Shown piece after piece: positions 19,015-26,269 of a DNA stretch of 64,000 nucleotides; position 1 is the first letter of the stretch; every line of letters begins with the position of its first letter. The translations under genes and the position numbers were made by a program. Under the pieces are notes generated by a model. That model worked only from the letters and a program-made list of their open reading frames with translations. It did no database searches and was not told the DNA's origin. The DNA is from Jeotgalibacillus sp. ET6 (GTDB lineage: Bacteria > Bacillota > Bacilli > Bacillales > Jeotgalibacillaceae). The DNA is taken from positions 1 to 64,000 of the forward strand of contig NZ_JARUIU010000008.1 in assembly GCF_029667115.1 (NCBI RefSeq), read 5' to 3'.

Positions 19015-20022
19015 TTATTCTTGAATTTCGCCTACTTTAACAATTGCTTTTCCGAGGTTTGCACCTTCGAATAAGTCCAGAAAAGCATCGATAGTATGGT
19101 CAAAACCTTCCGTAACCGTTTCTTCGTACTTAAGCTTGCCTTCATTGAGCCATCCGGCAAGTTCTTTCGCCCCTTCTCCAAAGCGTGAAGAGTAGTTGCC
19201 GACGATAAAGCCCTGCATAAGAGCGCTTGTCTTAATTAAGTATCCTTGAACACGAGGTCCTAAATCTTGTTCTACATTGTTGTAGGAAGAGATCGCTCCG
19301 CAAACAGGAATGCGGGCAAATTGATTTAGAAGCGGGAAGACCGCATCTCCAATTTCTCCGCCAACATTTTCAAAATATACATCAATGCCATTTGGGCAGG
19401 CTTCCTGGAGCGCTTGTGAAACATCTTGTGTTTTGTAATTAATAGCAGCATCAAAGCCAAGTTCTTCTTTTAAGTAGCTGATTTTTTCATCAGAACCTGC
19501 AATCCCTACCACACGGGCTCCTTTTATTTTCGCAATTTGTCCGACAGCTGAACCAACTGCACCGGCAGCTCCGGATACCACAACAGTCTCTCCTTCTTGA
19601 GGTTTACCGATTTCAAGCAATCCGAAATAGGCAGTCAAGCCAGTCATGCCAAGAATGCTTAAGTATGCTGAGGCTGGCGCCTGATGATGATCCACTTTCC
19701 GGATCTCGTCTTCCTTAACAACCGAATACTCCTGCCAGCCAAGAGCTCCAAGTACTACATCGCCTTTTGAAAAACGGTCTGATTTGGACTCCTCTACCTG
19801 TCCAATAACAGCACTTGAAATAACCTCATCCAGCTTAAAAGGCTCAACGTACGATTTTGCTTCGCTCATTCGTCCGCGCAAATAGGGATCTACGGAAATG
19901 TATTTTGTTCGGATCAACACTTCGCCTTGATCAGGAGAACCAATTGGTGCTTCCACCACTTTAAAGTCATCGTGAGAAGGCGTTCCTTTTGGACGGTTAA
20001 TTAAATGAATTTTCTTTTGCAT
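19015..20022 (-). CDS. yfmJ: NADP-dependent oxidoreductase, YfmJ/CurA type (MDR family)
   Basis: 335 residues from ATG 20022 (CTGGAGGG 8 bases upstream); an earlier in-frame ATG at 20055 has no such site. Zinc-independent medium-chain reductase: MQKKIHLINRPKGTPS start, VDPYLRGRMS (substrate loop), GMTGLTAYFGLLEIGKPQ, cofactor motif VSGAAGAVGSAVGQIAK and VYFENVGGEIGDAV. The family reduces alpha,beta-unsaturated ketones and aldehydes with NADPH (leukotriene B4 dehydrogenase / curcumin reductase relatives). Single-gene unit. Natural substrate unknown. Confidence 0.9.
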   Translation of the reverse strand: MQKKIHLINRPKGTPSHDDFKVVEAPIGSPDQGEVLIRTKYISVDPYLRGRMSEAKSYVEPFKLDEVISSAVIGQVEESKSDRFSKGDVVLGALGWQEYSVVKEDEIRKVDHHQAPASAYLSILGMTGLTAYFGLLEIGKPQEGETVVVSGAAGAVGSAVGQIAKIKGARVVGIAGSDEKISYLKEELGFDAAINYKTQDVSQALQEACPNGIDVYFENVGGEIGDAVFPLLNQFARIPVCGAISSYNNVEQDLGPRVQGYLIKTSALMQGFIVGNYSSRFGEGAKELAGWLNEGKLKYEETVTEGFDHTIDAFLDLFEGANLGKAIVKVGEIQE

Positions 20023-20183
20023 TGTCTTATCCCTCCAGTTAATGTATGTTTTCAATTCACACTGTAACGCAATCCAACATTTTATTAAAATAATTCGCCT
20101 TGTTCAGTAGGCTGTTCCTTATTCTTTTAAAATGACACCGCTTTTTTATAACGATTTCATACTTTTTTACATACCGGGCAATT

Positions 20184-20212
20184 AAAAAACCAGCCCCTGT
20201 AAACAGAGGCTG
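20184..20212 (-). terminator. Terminator of the YfhD-like gene
   Basis: Minus strand: CAGCCTCTGT / ACAGGGGCTG stem followed by GTTTTTT. Confidence 0.85.
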
Positions 20213-20218
20213 ATTTCT

Positions 20219-20404
20219 TTACTGCTGTTTATTTTTATTCATTTTGACCTTATTGATCTCACGCTTGGAAATGGTATCACCGTGTGCAGCCAGTTCGCGA
20301 GCAAATTCCTCGCTTACATTTTTAGGATCAATTTTCATTCCTTTTGGCGTTTGTGGAAGAGATTTTTTATTTTTCGATGGTGTTTGGTGATTAGAACGGC
20401 TCAT
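20219..20404 (-). CDS. Small YfhD-like protein
   Basis: 61 residues, very basic, hydrophilic; start ATG after a GGGGG-containing Shine-Dalgarno. KNKKSLPQTPKG followed by a short acidic helix (VSEEFARELAAHGD) resembles the small YfhD proteins of Bacillus (KNxxxLPQTPK...VexsxELA). It has a promoter-proximal position and its own terminator. Function unknown; the composition is reminiscent of small spore proteins. Confidence 0.65.
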   Translation of the reverse strand: MSRSNHQTPSKNKKSLPQTPKGMKIDPKNVSEEFARELAAHGDTISKREINKVKMNKNKQQ

Positions 20405-20554
20405 AAAAAAACCCCCTTCAGATCATTAAGGTACAATCGTAGTATGAGTAGAATTCACAATTTTATTAGCGGTTTTTCAACTGAATCGGGTGCATAAATT
20501 TTTGTTGTAAAAGCCATAGTAATATAACAGGAAAATGCAGTGGAGGGATAGACA

Positions 20555-20815
20555 ATGGAAAAGCACTCAGACGTGAGCTGGAAGGAAGATCAGATGATTT
20601 TGCAGCTCCATCATTCAGTGGACCACGCAGCAGAAGCGGTAGGACAGGTCCAAACAAATCCTGATGAGGAAAAGATTTCAGAGGCACTTGAAAAAATTGA
20701 AAGAGCAGAGAGAAGCTGCATGAATGCGATTCAATTACGAGGAAGCAGTGAGCCAATCCTTGAGCTGCAGAAAAAATTGAAGGAAAGCAAAGATACACTA
20801 AATCAGCTTCATTAA
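20555..20815 (+). CDS. Small helical protein, unrecognised
   Basis: 86 residues, ATG after GGAGGGATAGACA. Almost entirely alpha-helical with heptad-like spacing (MILQLHHSVDHAAEAVGQV, EKISEALEKIERAERSCMNAI, ILELQKKLKESKDTL), giving a likely three-helix or coiled-coil protein. In size and pattern it is similar to small Bacillus DUF2524-type proteins, but I cannot assign it. A terminator follows directly. Confidence 0.7.
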   Translation: MEKHSDVSWKEDQMILQLHHSVDHAAEAVGQVQTNPDEEKISEALEKIERAERSCMNAIQLRGSSEPILELQKKLKESKDTLNQLH

Positions 20816-20833
20816 TTATGTTAATAAAGTATT

Positions 20834-20864
20834 ACAGCTCATGTCATGATCATGAGCTGTTTTT
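20834..20864 (+). terminator. Terminator that excludes the earliest start of the next gene
   Basis: Stem ACAGCTCATG / CATGAGCTGT, loop TCATGAT, then TTTTT. It lies inside the 5' end of the longest possible frame of the DUF2515 gene, so translation of that gene should begin downstream. Confidence 0.8.
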
Positions 20865-20895
20865 AAATGGAGTGGTGGAAAGGAAGACTTATACG

Positions 20896-22164
20896 GTGCC
20901 GCGGACTAAATTATCATACACAATGAAGGAAATAGAATTAATCCAACAATGGCCTTTTCAAGTGAAATCTGAAACCCAGTCTATTTGCTTGGAAGAACAG
21001 AAGCTGGTTGATGAAATAAAGAGCAAGGTTGCCTTATTAAACCTTAACAATTTGACCAGAACAAAAGCCTATCTTGAATTTTATCGCAGGCACCCTGAGG
21101 TCCATTGGGCTCTCCTTGCTCATGTAGTCTCCCGAAATGGAGGCTGGAATATGACGGATTTAAAGGGGAGTCTTCTTAAACATGTGTTTGCATCCCACCC
21201 GAGAAAAGACTTTTTTATGTTTTTGGAGAAAGCGAATGCTTTTATTTTTCACGACGCCTACTCACAGCTCCTGCTGTATGAAAAAAGCAAAGAAGAAAAA
21301 AAGAATTACATGCATCTTCTTCCTCAATTTTGTGTCTCTGCTTTTATGGAACCTGTCTGGCAGTCGTTTTTGCGACATGCAAATTCAAAGCTGCTGACGG
21401 TTGCGTTAATTATCAATGAGCAGCATTACATAGAGCTGCGCCTCATATCCAGTCCTTATTACCGCAAACATGTTTATGCATCAGCTGTTTTTAAGCTGCA
21501 GGAAGCATTTCATTTAAACCATGTCATATTCCCTTATAAGGAAGGGGAGAGTGTAAAAGTGATTGGTTTAAATGTCAGTCATTTTGCTCCATTGGAACAG
21601 AGAATTGAACTAGGCAAAAAACTGTATGGAATGCTTTTTACTTCTCCGTACCAGCTGAAGGCTGTTCTTTCATTTGCCGCTTCCAAGCCTCATACGGGAT
21701 CAAGAGCGGACTACTGGCCCGAACTATTTTCCCCGCAAATGGACGAAAATATTTGGAGTCCGGATCTGAACACCGCATGGGAAAATTGCCGCCATACGTA
21801 TACAAATGAAGAGTGGTACAGACCAGGCGGGGGATTTCTATATTTTAGTGAGGTAGAACTGCCAGCGAAATTTGATATTACACAGCAATATGCCAACACA
21901 CTTGCATTGGTTCGAACCGGGGCATTTCTGCTAAATAAATTTAAGATCAGCGGTCATACTAATGAGAGCAAAGGAGTGAAATACATGGGACAAAACCATC
22001 AATTTAAGCCTGGACAAAAAGCACCGAATAATGGGTACTATGTTGAAATTGGTGAAACAGGTAGTACCGTCAACGATCCAAATCAAATAAAACTTAAAGC
22101 GGGAGAAAAATTTCCTGATACGAAAAATGAAGATCGTGTTTGGATGCCTAAGCGGAAGCCGTAA
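20896..22164 (+). CDS. DUF2515 (YppC-like) protein fused in frame to YjzC
   Basis: The frame is open from 20818, but the terminator at 20834-20864 makes a later start likely; GTG 20896 has AAGGAAG in front. Residues up to about 360 form a YppC/DUF2515 protein: LNLNNLTRTKAYLEFYRRHPEVHW, VSRNGGWNMTDLKG, FHDAYSQLLLYEKS, FCVSAFMEPVW, SPYYRKHVY, and HTGSRADYWPELF. The frame does not stop where YppC proteins normally end (after VRTGAFLLNKF) but runs through a 17-residue linker into a complete YjzC protein (59 residues, MGQNHQFKPGQKAPNNGYY...). The YjzC part also has its own ribosome-binding site, so two products may be made. Function of both families is unknown; YppC-type genes are typical of spore formers. 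Confidence 0.8.
   Translation: MPRTKLSYTMKEIELIQQWPFQVKSETQSICLEEQKLVDEIKSKVALLNLNNLTRTKAYLEFYRRHPEVHWALLAHVVSRNGGWNMTDLKGSLLKHVFASHPRKDFFMFLEKANAFIFHDAYSQLLLYEKSKEEKKNYMHLLPQFCVSAFMEPVWQSFLRHANSKLLTVALIINEQHYIELRLISSPYYRKHVYASAVFKLQEAFHLNHVIFPYKEGESVKVIGLNVSHFAPLEQRIELGKKLYGMLFTSPYQLKAVLSFAASKPHTGSRADYWPELFSPQMDENIWSPDLNTAWENCRHTYTNEEWYRPGGGFLYFSEVELPAKFDITQQYANTLALVRTGAFLLNKFKISGHTNESKGVKYMGQNHQFKPGQKAPNNGYYVEIGETGSTVNDPNQIKLKAGEKFPDTKNEDRVWMPKRKP
21985..22164 (+). CDS. yjzC: YjzC family protein, nested in frame at the end of the DUF2515 gene
   Basis: ATG 21985 is preceded by AAAGGAGTG at 7 bases, a strong internal ribosome-binding site. The 59-residue product (GQNHQFKPGQKAPNNGYYVE, IGETGSTVNDPNQIKL, RVWMPKRKP) is full length for the YjzC family, a conserved small protein of Bacillus with no known function. 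The upstream DUF2515 frame enters it without a stop, so it can also be the C-terminal domain of a fusion. Confidence 0.75.
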   Translation: MGQNHQFKPGQKAPNNGYYVEIGETGSTVNDPNQIKLKAGEKFPDTKNEDRVWMPKRKP

Positions 22165-22263
22165 ACGGCCTTGGCTAAGTAAAAGTTCAAAAAAGCTATA
22201 TGGTAAGGTAGTACTTATCTTAGGATAAAAAAGGATCTCCTGAAGCGCAGCGAACCGGTTAAA

Positions 22264-22295
22264 GAGGCTGGGACACTTTTGTCCCAGCCTTTTCT
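22264..22295 (+). terminator. Terminator, GGCTGGGACA type
   Basis: AGGCTGGGACA / TGTCCCAGCCT stem followed by TTTCT. One of several hairpins in the window with the same stem sequence (see also 29867, 38291, 51997). Confidence 0.9.
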
Positions 22296-22328
22296 ATTTC
22301 TAAACAATTTGTAAAACTTTTATAAATG

Positions 22329-22356
22329 TAAAACTTTTTTCAATTTACTCTGTCTA
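22329..22356 (+). promoter_or_regulatory. Candidate ECF-type autoregulated promoter
   Basis: TAAAAC (22329-22334), 16 bp, TGTCTA (22351-22356) compares with the common ECF promoter form TGAAAC-N16-CGTCTA. It lies 58 bp before the sigma-factor gene; a second TGTAAAACTTTT stands just upstream. Confidence 0.5.
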
Positions 22357-22413
22357 ATGTATAGGAGAAAATTAACAAGTTGAGATAATTTTATAACAAA
22401 AAGAGGTGAGGAG

Positions 22414-22941
22414 ATGGCAAAAGGCGATGTGGTGCAAAAAGCAATCACTGGAGATGATACTGCTTTTCTGCAGGTAATCCATCTCTATAAAATCGATTTA
22501 TATAAGACGGCTCTTGCGTTTTTAAAAGATGAAGAAGAGGCACTCGAAGCGGTGCAGGAAGTTACGTATAGAGCATATAAATCGATCCGCAGCTTAAAAA
22601 ATCCTGCATACATAAAAACCTGGCTGATTCGGATCATGATCAATTATTGCCAGGATGAACAAAAGAAGCATAAGCAAATGGTTTTTCATGATGACAAAAT
22701 CAACCAGATTGCCGCTGCAGACGATTATTCATTCTTTGAATTAGAAGATGCGATGCAGATGCTTGAAGATAACGAAAGGGAACTGCTTCATTTAAAATAC
22801 TTCAGCGACTTAAAGATTAAGGACATAGCTGCATTATGGAACCGGCCGGAAGGAACCATTAAAACCTGGCTGACAAAGGCGCTCGCCAAATTAAAAGAAC
22901 ATATGACAGAGGAAGGAGGTAAGAGGCGTGTATCAAAATGA
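22414..22941 (+). CDS. ECF RNA polymerase sigma factor, SigV-like
   Basis: 175 residues; ATG after GAGGTGAGGAG. Region 2 (FLQVIHLYKIDLYKTALAFLKDEEEALEAVQEVTYRAYKSI...WLIRIMINYCQDEQKK) and region 4 helix-turn-helix (LLHLKYFSDLKIKDIAALWNRPEGTIKTWLTKALAKLKE) are both complete, so this is a full group-4 sigma factor. It overlaps the next gene, a membrane protein of the RsiV/DUF4179 type, by 14 bases; that gene is the likely anti-sigma factor. The ECF-like motif upstream suggests self-activation. Signal unknown; envelope stress is usual for SigV-like factors. Confidence 0.9.
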   Translation: MAKGDVVQKAITGDDTAFLQVIHLYKIDLYKTALAFLKDEEEALEAVQEVTYRAYKSIRSLKNPAYIKTWLIRIMINYCQDEQKKHKQMVFHDDKINQIAAADDYSFFELEDAMQMLEDNERELLHLKYFSDLKIKDIAALWNRPEGTIKTWLTKALAKLKEHMTEEGGKRRVSK

Positions 22942-24232
22942 GGAAAATAGATTACAAGAGCACAAACAAAAATACGATGAAATAGAAATACCATCAGACC
23001 GTTTGGATCAATCAATTTCTAAAGGAATGAGCCGGGCACATATGGAGTCAACAAAGAGTATAAGGAAAATAGGGCGTTGGATCGTGCCAATGATTGCTGC
23101 ATCTATTCTGGTCTTTGCTTTCATTGCTTCCATCCGGGTATCCCCTGCTTTTGCGAGTCATGTGGCTTCACTTCCGGGAATGGAGAAAATGGTTGAACTG
23201 ATTCACCATGATAAAGGGTTGATGTCCGCTCTGGAAAATGAATTTATGCAGGACATAGGTGTGTCTCAGGAAAACGATGGGATGAAGCTGACCATTGATT
23301 CTGCAATCGCTGATGAACAGGGTATGGTAGTCTTTTATTCTATAGAAACAGAGCAAACGCAAGAAGAGTTAACCATAAAAAAATCTGAATTAACTCTTGC
23401 TGATGGAAGTGAACTTGAAGCAGTGACTTCTTATGATACGGGACCGTTCCTGCAAAGCGACGGTTTTACGTCCAAGGTTGAAGTCATGTTTTCAAAACTA
23501 TCAACTGATACTGACTATATTTTAAATGCAGAAATTGAGGGAGCCTCTTCATCAGAGAGTTTTTCCATCCCATTTTCAATTGAACACTCGGAGGAAACTA
23601 AGCACGTATATGAGCTTAACCAGACGGTTGACATTGAAGGGCAGTCGCTGATCATCGAAAGAGTGATCGTCTATCCAATTCGAACTGCTGTTGAGATCAA
23701 AGCACATCCTGATAACACCAAAAAAATTCTGCATTTTGAATCTATGCGCCTTGTAAATGAAGATGGAGAAGAGTGGTCAGGGTCCTCAAACGGTTTAACT
23801 TCAAGTGGAGACAATGAAACCGGCTGGTCTATTTATTTGCAGAGCAACTATTTTGAAAATCCAGATGAGCTGTACCTGGAAATAAATGAAATGCAGGCAA
23901 TTGATAAAGAAGATGAATTTTTGGTGTTCGATACAGAACAGCGTGCCATTCTTCATCAGCCAAATGGTAATCGCCTTGTCTTTGATGAAATCTCAAACGG
24001 GACAGCTTTCTTCAGTATTGCTGATGAAAACTATGGATTTGTTCCATTTGGCTCAATAAAGGACAGCGAAGATAAGGAGTTTGGCATGTCAGGATCTTAT
24101 AATTCAACAGGAGAAGGCTCAACCCGGTTCGGCTTTGATATTCCCAAAGAAGAATTCACCAACCCTTTGTATATTGAATTCGAGTTTTATCCTGCATGGA
24201 TTGAAGATGAAGTCCTTATAAAAGTTAAGTAA
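22928..24232 (+). CDS. DUF4179 membrane protein, probable anti-sigma factor
   Basis: 434 residues; GTG start within the sigma gene, after GGAGGTAAGAGGC. Residues 1-50 are cytoplasmic and charged, 51-69 (WIVPMIAASILVFAFIASI) form one membrane helix, and the long outer part has the beta-rich DUF4179 and C-terminal domains. This is the architecture of transmembrane anti-sigma factors encoded after SigV-type genes: the cytoplasmic N terminus would hold the sigma factor and the outer part would sense the signal. There is no ASD zinc motif (HxxxCxxC) in the cytoplasmic part, as usual for this branch. Confidence 0.8.
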   Translation: MYQNEENRLQEHKQKYDEIEIPSDRLDQSISKGMSRAHMESTKSIRKIGRWIVPMIAASILVFAFIASIRVSPAFASHVASLPGMEKMVELIHHDKGLMSALENEFMQDIGVSQENDGMKLTIDSAIADEQGMVVFYSIETEQTQEELTIKKSELTLADGSELEAVTSYDTGPFLQSDGFTSKVEVMFSKLSTDTDYILNAEIEGASSSESFSIPFSIEHSEETKHVYELNQTVDIEGQSLIIERVIVYPIRTAVEIKAHPDNTKKILHFESMRLVNEDGEEWSGSSNGLTSSGDNETGWSIYLQSNYFENPDELYLEINEMQAIDKEDEFLVFDTEQRAILHQPNGNRLVFDEISNGTAFFSIADENYGFVPFGSIKDSEDKEFGMSGSYNSTGEGSTRFGFDIPKEEFTNPLYIEFEFYPAWIEDEVLIKVK

Positions 24233-24286
24233 AACAAGCATATTTGTAAATACTCCCCGTAAACTTTTAAATGTCTGTTTGCTTTT

Positions 24287-24312
24287 GTTTTACGCAGGTT
24301 GGAAGTGGGTAG
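24287..24312 (+). promoter_or_regulatory. Candidate SigB promoter of the YqcI/YcgG gene
   Basis: GTTTTA (24287-24292), 14 bp, GGGTAG (24307-24312); compare the SigB form GTTTAA-N12-15-GGGTAT. 36 bp from the start codon. Confidence 0.5.
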
Positions 24313-24348
24313 AAGTAACAGTATTTATCAAAAATGGGGGCTGAGTGA

Positions 24349-25083
24349 ATGATTGCGACAAGTTCAAAACTGCTGACAAAAGAACAAATGGAAGATCATG
24401 ATAATCTGCCTGAATGGCTGGTGAGAGAATATAAAACATTTGAGGAAACGGTGACAGATGCTACGTTTCCATGCTACTTCGGCATGAAGGGGCAAAAAAA
24501 AGGTGAGCTTCGCTACGCCTATATTTCCAGAGAAGACTGGTCTAATCTGCCGGATGCGCTCGATGAATTTCTTGCGTTATTTAATGAGGCTACCAAGATC
24601 AAACACGGATTCTTTGTTTTTGTTGAGCCGTTTGAAGAAGAAGGCGAGCTTGACGTTTACCAAAAGCAATTCTGGGATATTCTTCAGTATCTTCACGAGC
24701 AGGATACAGTTGAATGGCCGGAGGAGCATCCGAAAGATCCCGACCATTTTTTGTGGGATTTTCATTTTAAAGGTGAGCCCATCTTTGTTTTTGGAAACGC
24801 TCCGGCATACAAGCAGCGCAAAACCCGCAACCTTGGAAACGGATTGGTCCTTGGATTCCAGCCGCGCGCCATTTTCCAGGGGCTTGAAGGAACAGAAAAA
24901 GGCGGAATTATGTCCCGCGAAAAAGTCCGTGAACGGGTGGAAAAATGGGACCAGCTTCCTAAACATCCGGACATCAGTCATTATGGAGACCCGGAACACA
25001 ATGAATGGAAGCAGTTTTTTATCGGTGATGATATCGAACCGATTACAGGCAAATGTCCATTTATGCATAAGGACTTAAAGTGA
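24349..25083 (+). CDS. YqcI/YcgG family protein
   Basis: 244 residues. Family signatures: DATFPCYFGMKGQKKGELRYAYI, FVFVEP, WPEEHPKDPDHFLWDFHFKGEPIFVFGNAPAY, RKTRNLGNGLVLGFQPRAIF and the C-terminal DIEPITGKCPF with a conserved Cys. Cytosolic, no signal peptide. The family is widespread and sometimes annotated with haem or siderophore functions, but no activity is firmly known to me. A SigB-like promoter in front suggests general stress control. Confidence 0.88.
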   Translation: MIATSSKLLTKEQMEDHDNLPEWLVREYKTFEETVTDATFPCYFGMKGQKKGELRYAYISREDWSNLPDALDEFLALFNEATKIKHGFFVFVEPFEEEGELDVYQKQFWDILQYLHEQDTVEWPEEHPKDPDHFLWDFHFKGEPIFVFGNAPAYKQRKTRNLGNGLVLGFQPRAIFQGLEGTEKGGIMSREKVRERVEKWDQLPKHPDISHYGDPEHNEWKQFFIGDDIEPITGKCPFMHKDLK

Positions 25084-25108
25084 AAAAACCGCCAATTGGC
25101 GGTTTTTT
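25083..25108. terminator. Bidirectional terminator
   Basis: AAAAAACCGCCAATTGGCGG followed by TTTTTT; begins at the last base of the upstream stop codon and serves the convergent gene too. Confidence 0.9.
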
Positions 25109-25109
25109 C

Positions 25110-25403
25110 TTATGCTTCTTCCGGTAAATTGGATAAGCAGAACGCTTCAATTTCAGCATATTCATCGTCTTCAAGTTCAAAATCCATCGGCTGGGAAGTT
25201 GCTTTATCCATTAAATCATATTTCACAATTCCTTTATTGCCGTCCTCTACACGAAAAATAACTTTAATAGCGACTCCCGTTTCTGTGTAAAGCTCATCGT
25301 CTTCAGGAACATCCACTTCCAGCATGTATTCATAACGGTCTCCTGTTAAAATGCCAAAAGGATCGTTTATTTTTTCAACCGTATATTCTGTAATTTTAAT
25401 CAT
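25110..25403 (-). CDS. Small DUF6509-like protein
   Basis: 97 residues, acidic. Pattern MIKITEYTVEKINDPFGILTGDRYEYMLEVDVPEDDELY, then a beta-rich centre and an acidic helix, fits the DUF6509 family of Bacillales as I recall it. Soluble, no catalytic motif visible. ATG after AAAGGATGATAAA. Function unknown. Confidence 0.7.
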   Translation of the reverse strand: MIKITEYTVEKINDPFGILTGDRYEYMLEVDVPEDDELYTETGVAIKVIFRVEDGNKGIVKYDLMDKATSQPMDFELEDDEYAEIEAFCLSNLPEEA

Positions 25404-25502
25404 TTTATCATCCTTTCTCTTTAACTGCTCTCCTTAGTATACAGAAAAAGAGAGGGATTGTATTCCTTTTGATGAAGAGCAGTAATCACAGCATAATTTT
25501 GC

Positions 25503-25528
25503 GTTTTGGAAATACTGACTAAGGGAAT
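25503..25528 (+). promoter_or_regulatory. Candidate SigB promoter of the DJ-1/PfpI gene
   Basis: GTTTTG (25503-25508), 14 bp, GGGAAT (25523-25528). The B. subtilis homologue YfkM (general stress protein 18) is SigB-dependent, which supports the call. Confidence 0.5.
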
Positions 25529-25558
25529 GGTACACTACCAGATGGAGGTGCTTTAAAA

Positions 25559-26083
25559 ATGAGACTGCAAGGAAAAAAAGTGATCGCTTTAGTCAGTCCG
25601 GATTTTGAAGATCTGGAGCTGTGGTATCCGGTTATGCGACTTCGTGAAGAAGGAGCCGAGGTGCATTTAGTTGGAGAAAATAAAGCAGAAACCTATATGG
25701 GCAAGTATGGTGTACCGGCTCAATCCGAGTACGCCTTCGGAGAAATTGAACCTTCCGACTACGACGGTGTTTTGGTTCCAGGCGGATGGGCTCCTGATAA
25801 ATTGAGAAGATACCCGGAAGTGCTGGCTATGGTCCGGCATATGGATAAGCATGAAAAACCAATTGGACAAATCTGCCACGCCGGCTGGGTCCTGATTTCT
25901 GCGGGAATTTTGCAAGGCAGAGAAGTGACCAGTACCCCAGGCATTAAAGACGATATGATAAATGCAGGAGCAACCTGGCACGATGAACCGGTCGTGAGGG
26001 ACGGTCATATTGTATCAAGCAGACGCCCGCCGGATTTGCCCGAGTATGGAAAATTGTTTGCAGATGTGCTGGCAGAAAAATAA
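25559..26083 (+). CDS. DJ-1/PfpI family protein (YfkM/YraA-like general stress protein)
   Basis: 174 residues, the usual length. Features: VIALVSPDFEDLELWYPVMRLREEGAEV (first strand and helix with conserved E), VLVPGGWAPD, and the nucleophile elbow QICHAGWVL with the reactive Cys followed by His. Members are reported as proteases or deglycases for methylglyoxal-damaged proteins; the exact activity is disputed. Cytosolic. The Shine-Dalgarno AGATGGAGGTG precedes ATG, and a SigB-like promoter lies 31 bp upstream. Confidence 0.9.
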   Translation: MRLQGKKVIALVSPDFEDLELWYPVMRLREEGAEVHLVGENKAETYMGKYGVPAQSEYAFGEIEPSDYDGVLVPGGWAPDKLRRYPEVLAMVRHMDKHEKPIGQICHAGWVLISAGILQGREVTSTPGIKDDMINAGATWHDEPVVRDGHIVSSRRPPDLPEYGKLFADVLAEK

Positions 26084-26101
26084 GGACTGGCACCTATTCA
26101 T

Positions 26102-26136
26102 GAGAGGCTGTGGCTTACTAGTCACAGTCTCTCTGT
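26102..26136 (+). terminator. Terminator after the DJ-1/PfpI gene
   Basis: GAGAGGCTGTG / CACAGTCTCTC stem followed by TGTTT. Confidence 0.7.
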
Positions 26137-26269
26137 TTCGTTCCAGGCAATTTTAAGCTGAAGCGCAGGCTCAGTCTACTCAATTTAAGAAAATTGTGAT
26201 AAAGTTTTCAAAAAGACTATTTCGAGTATCAAACAAAATAGCGCATTTGCCTGACTGGAGGAGCACAGA

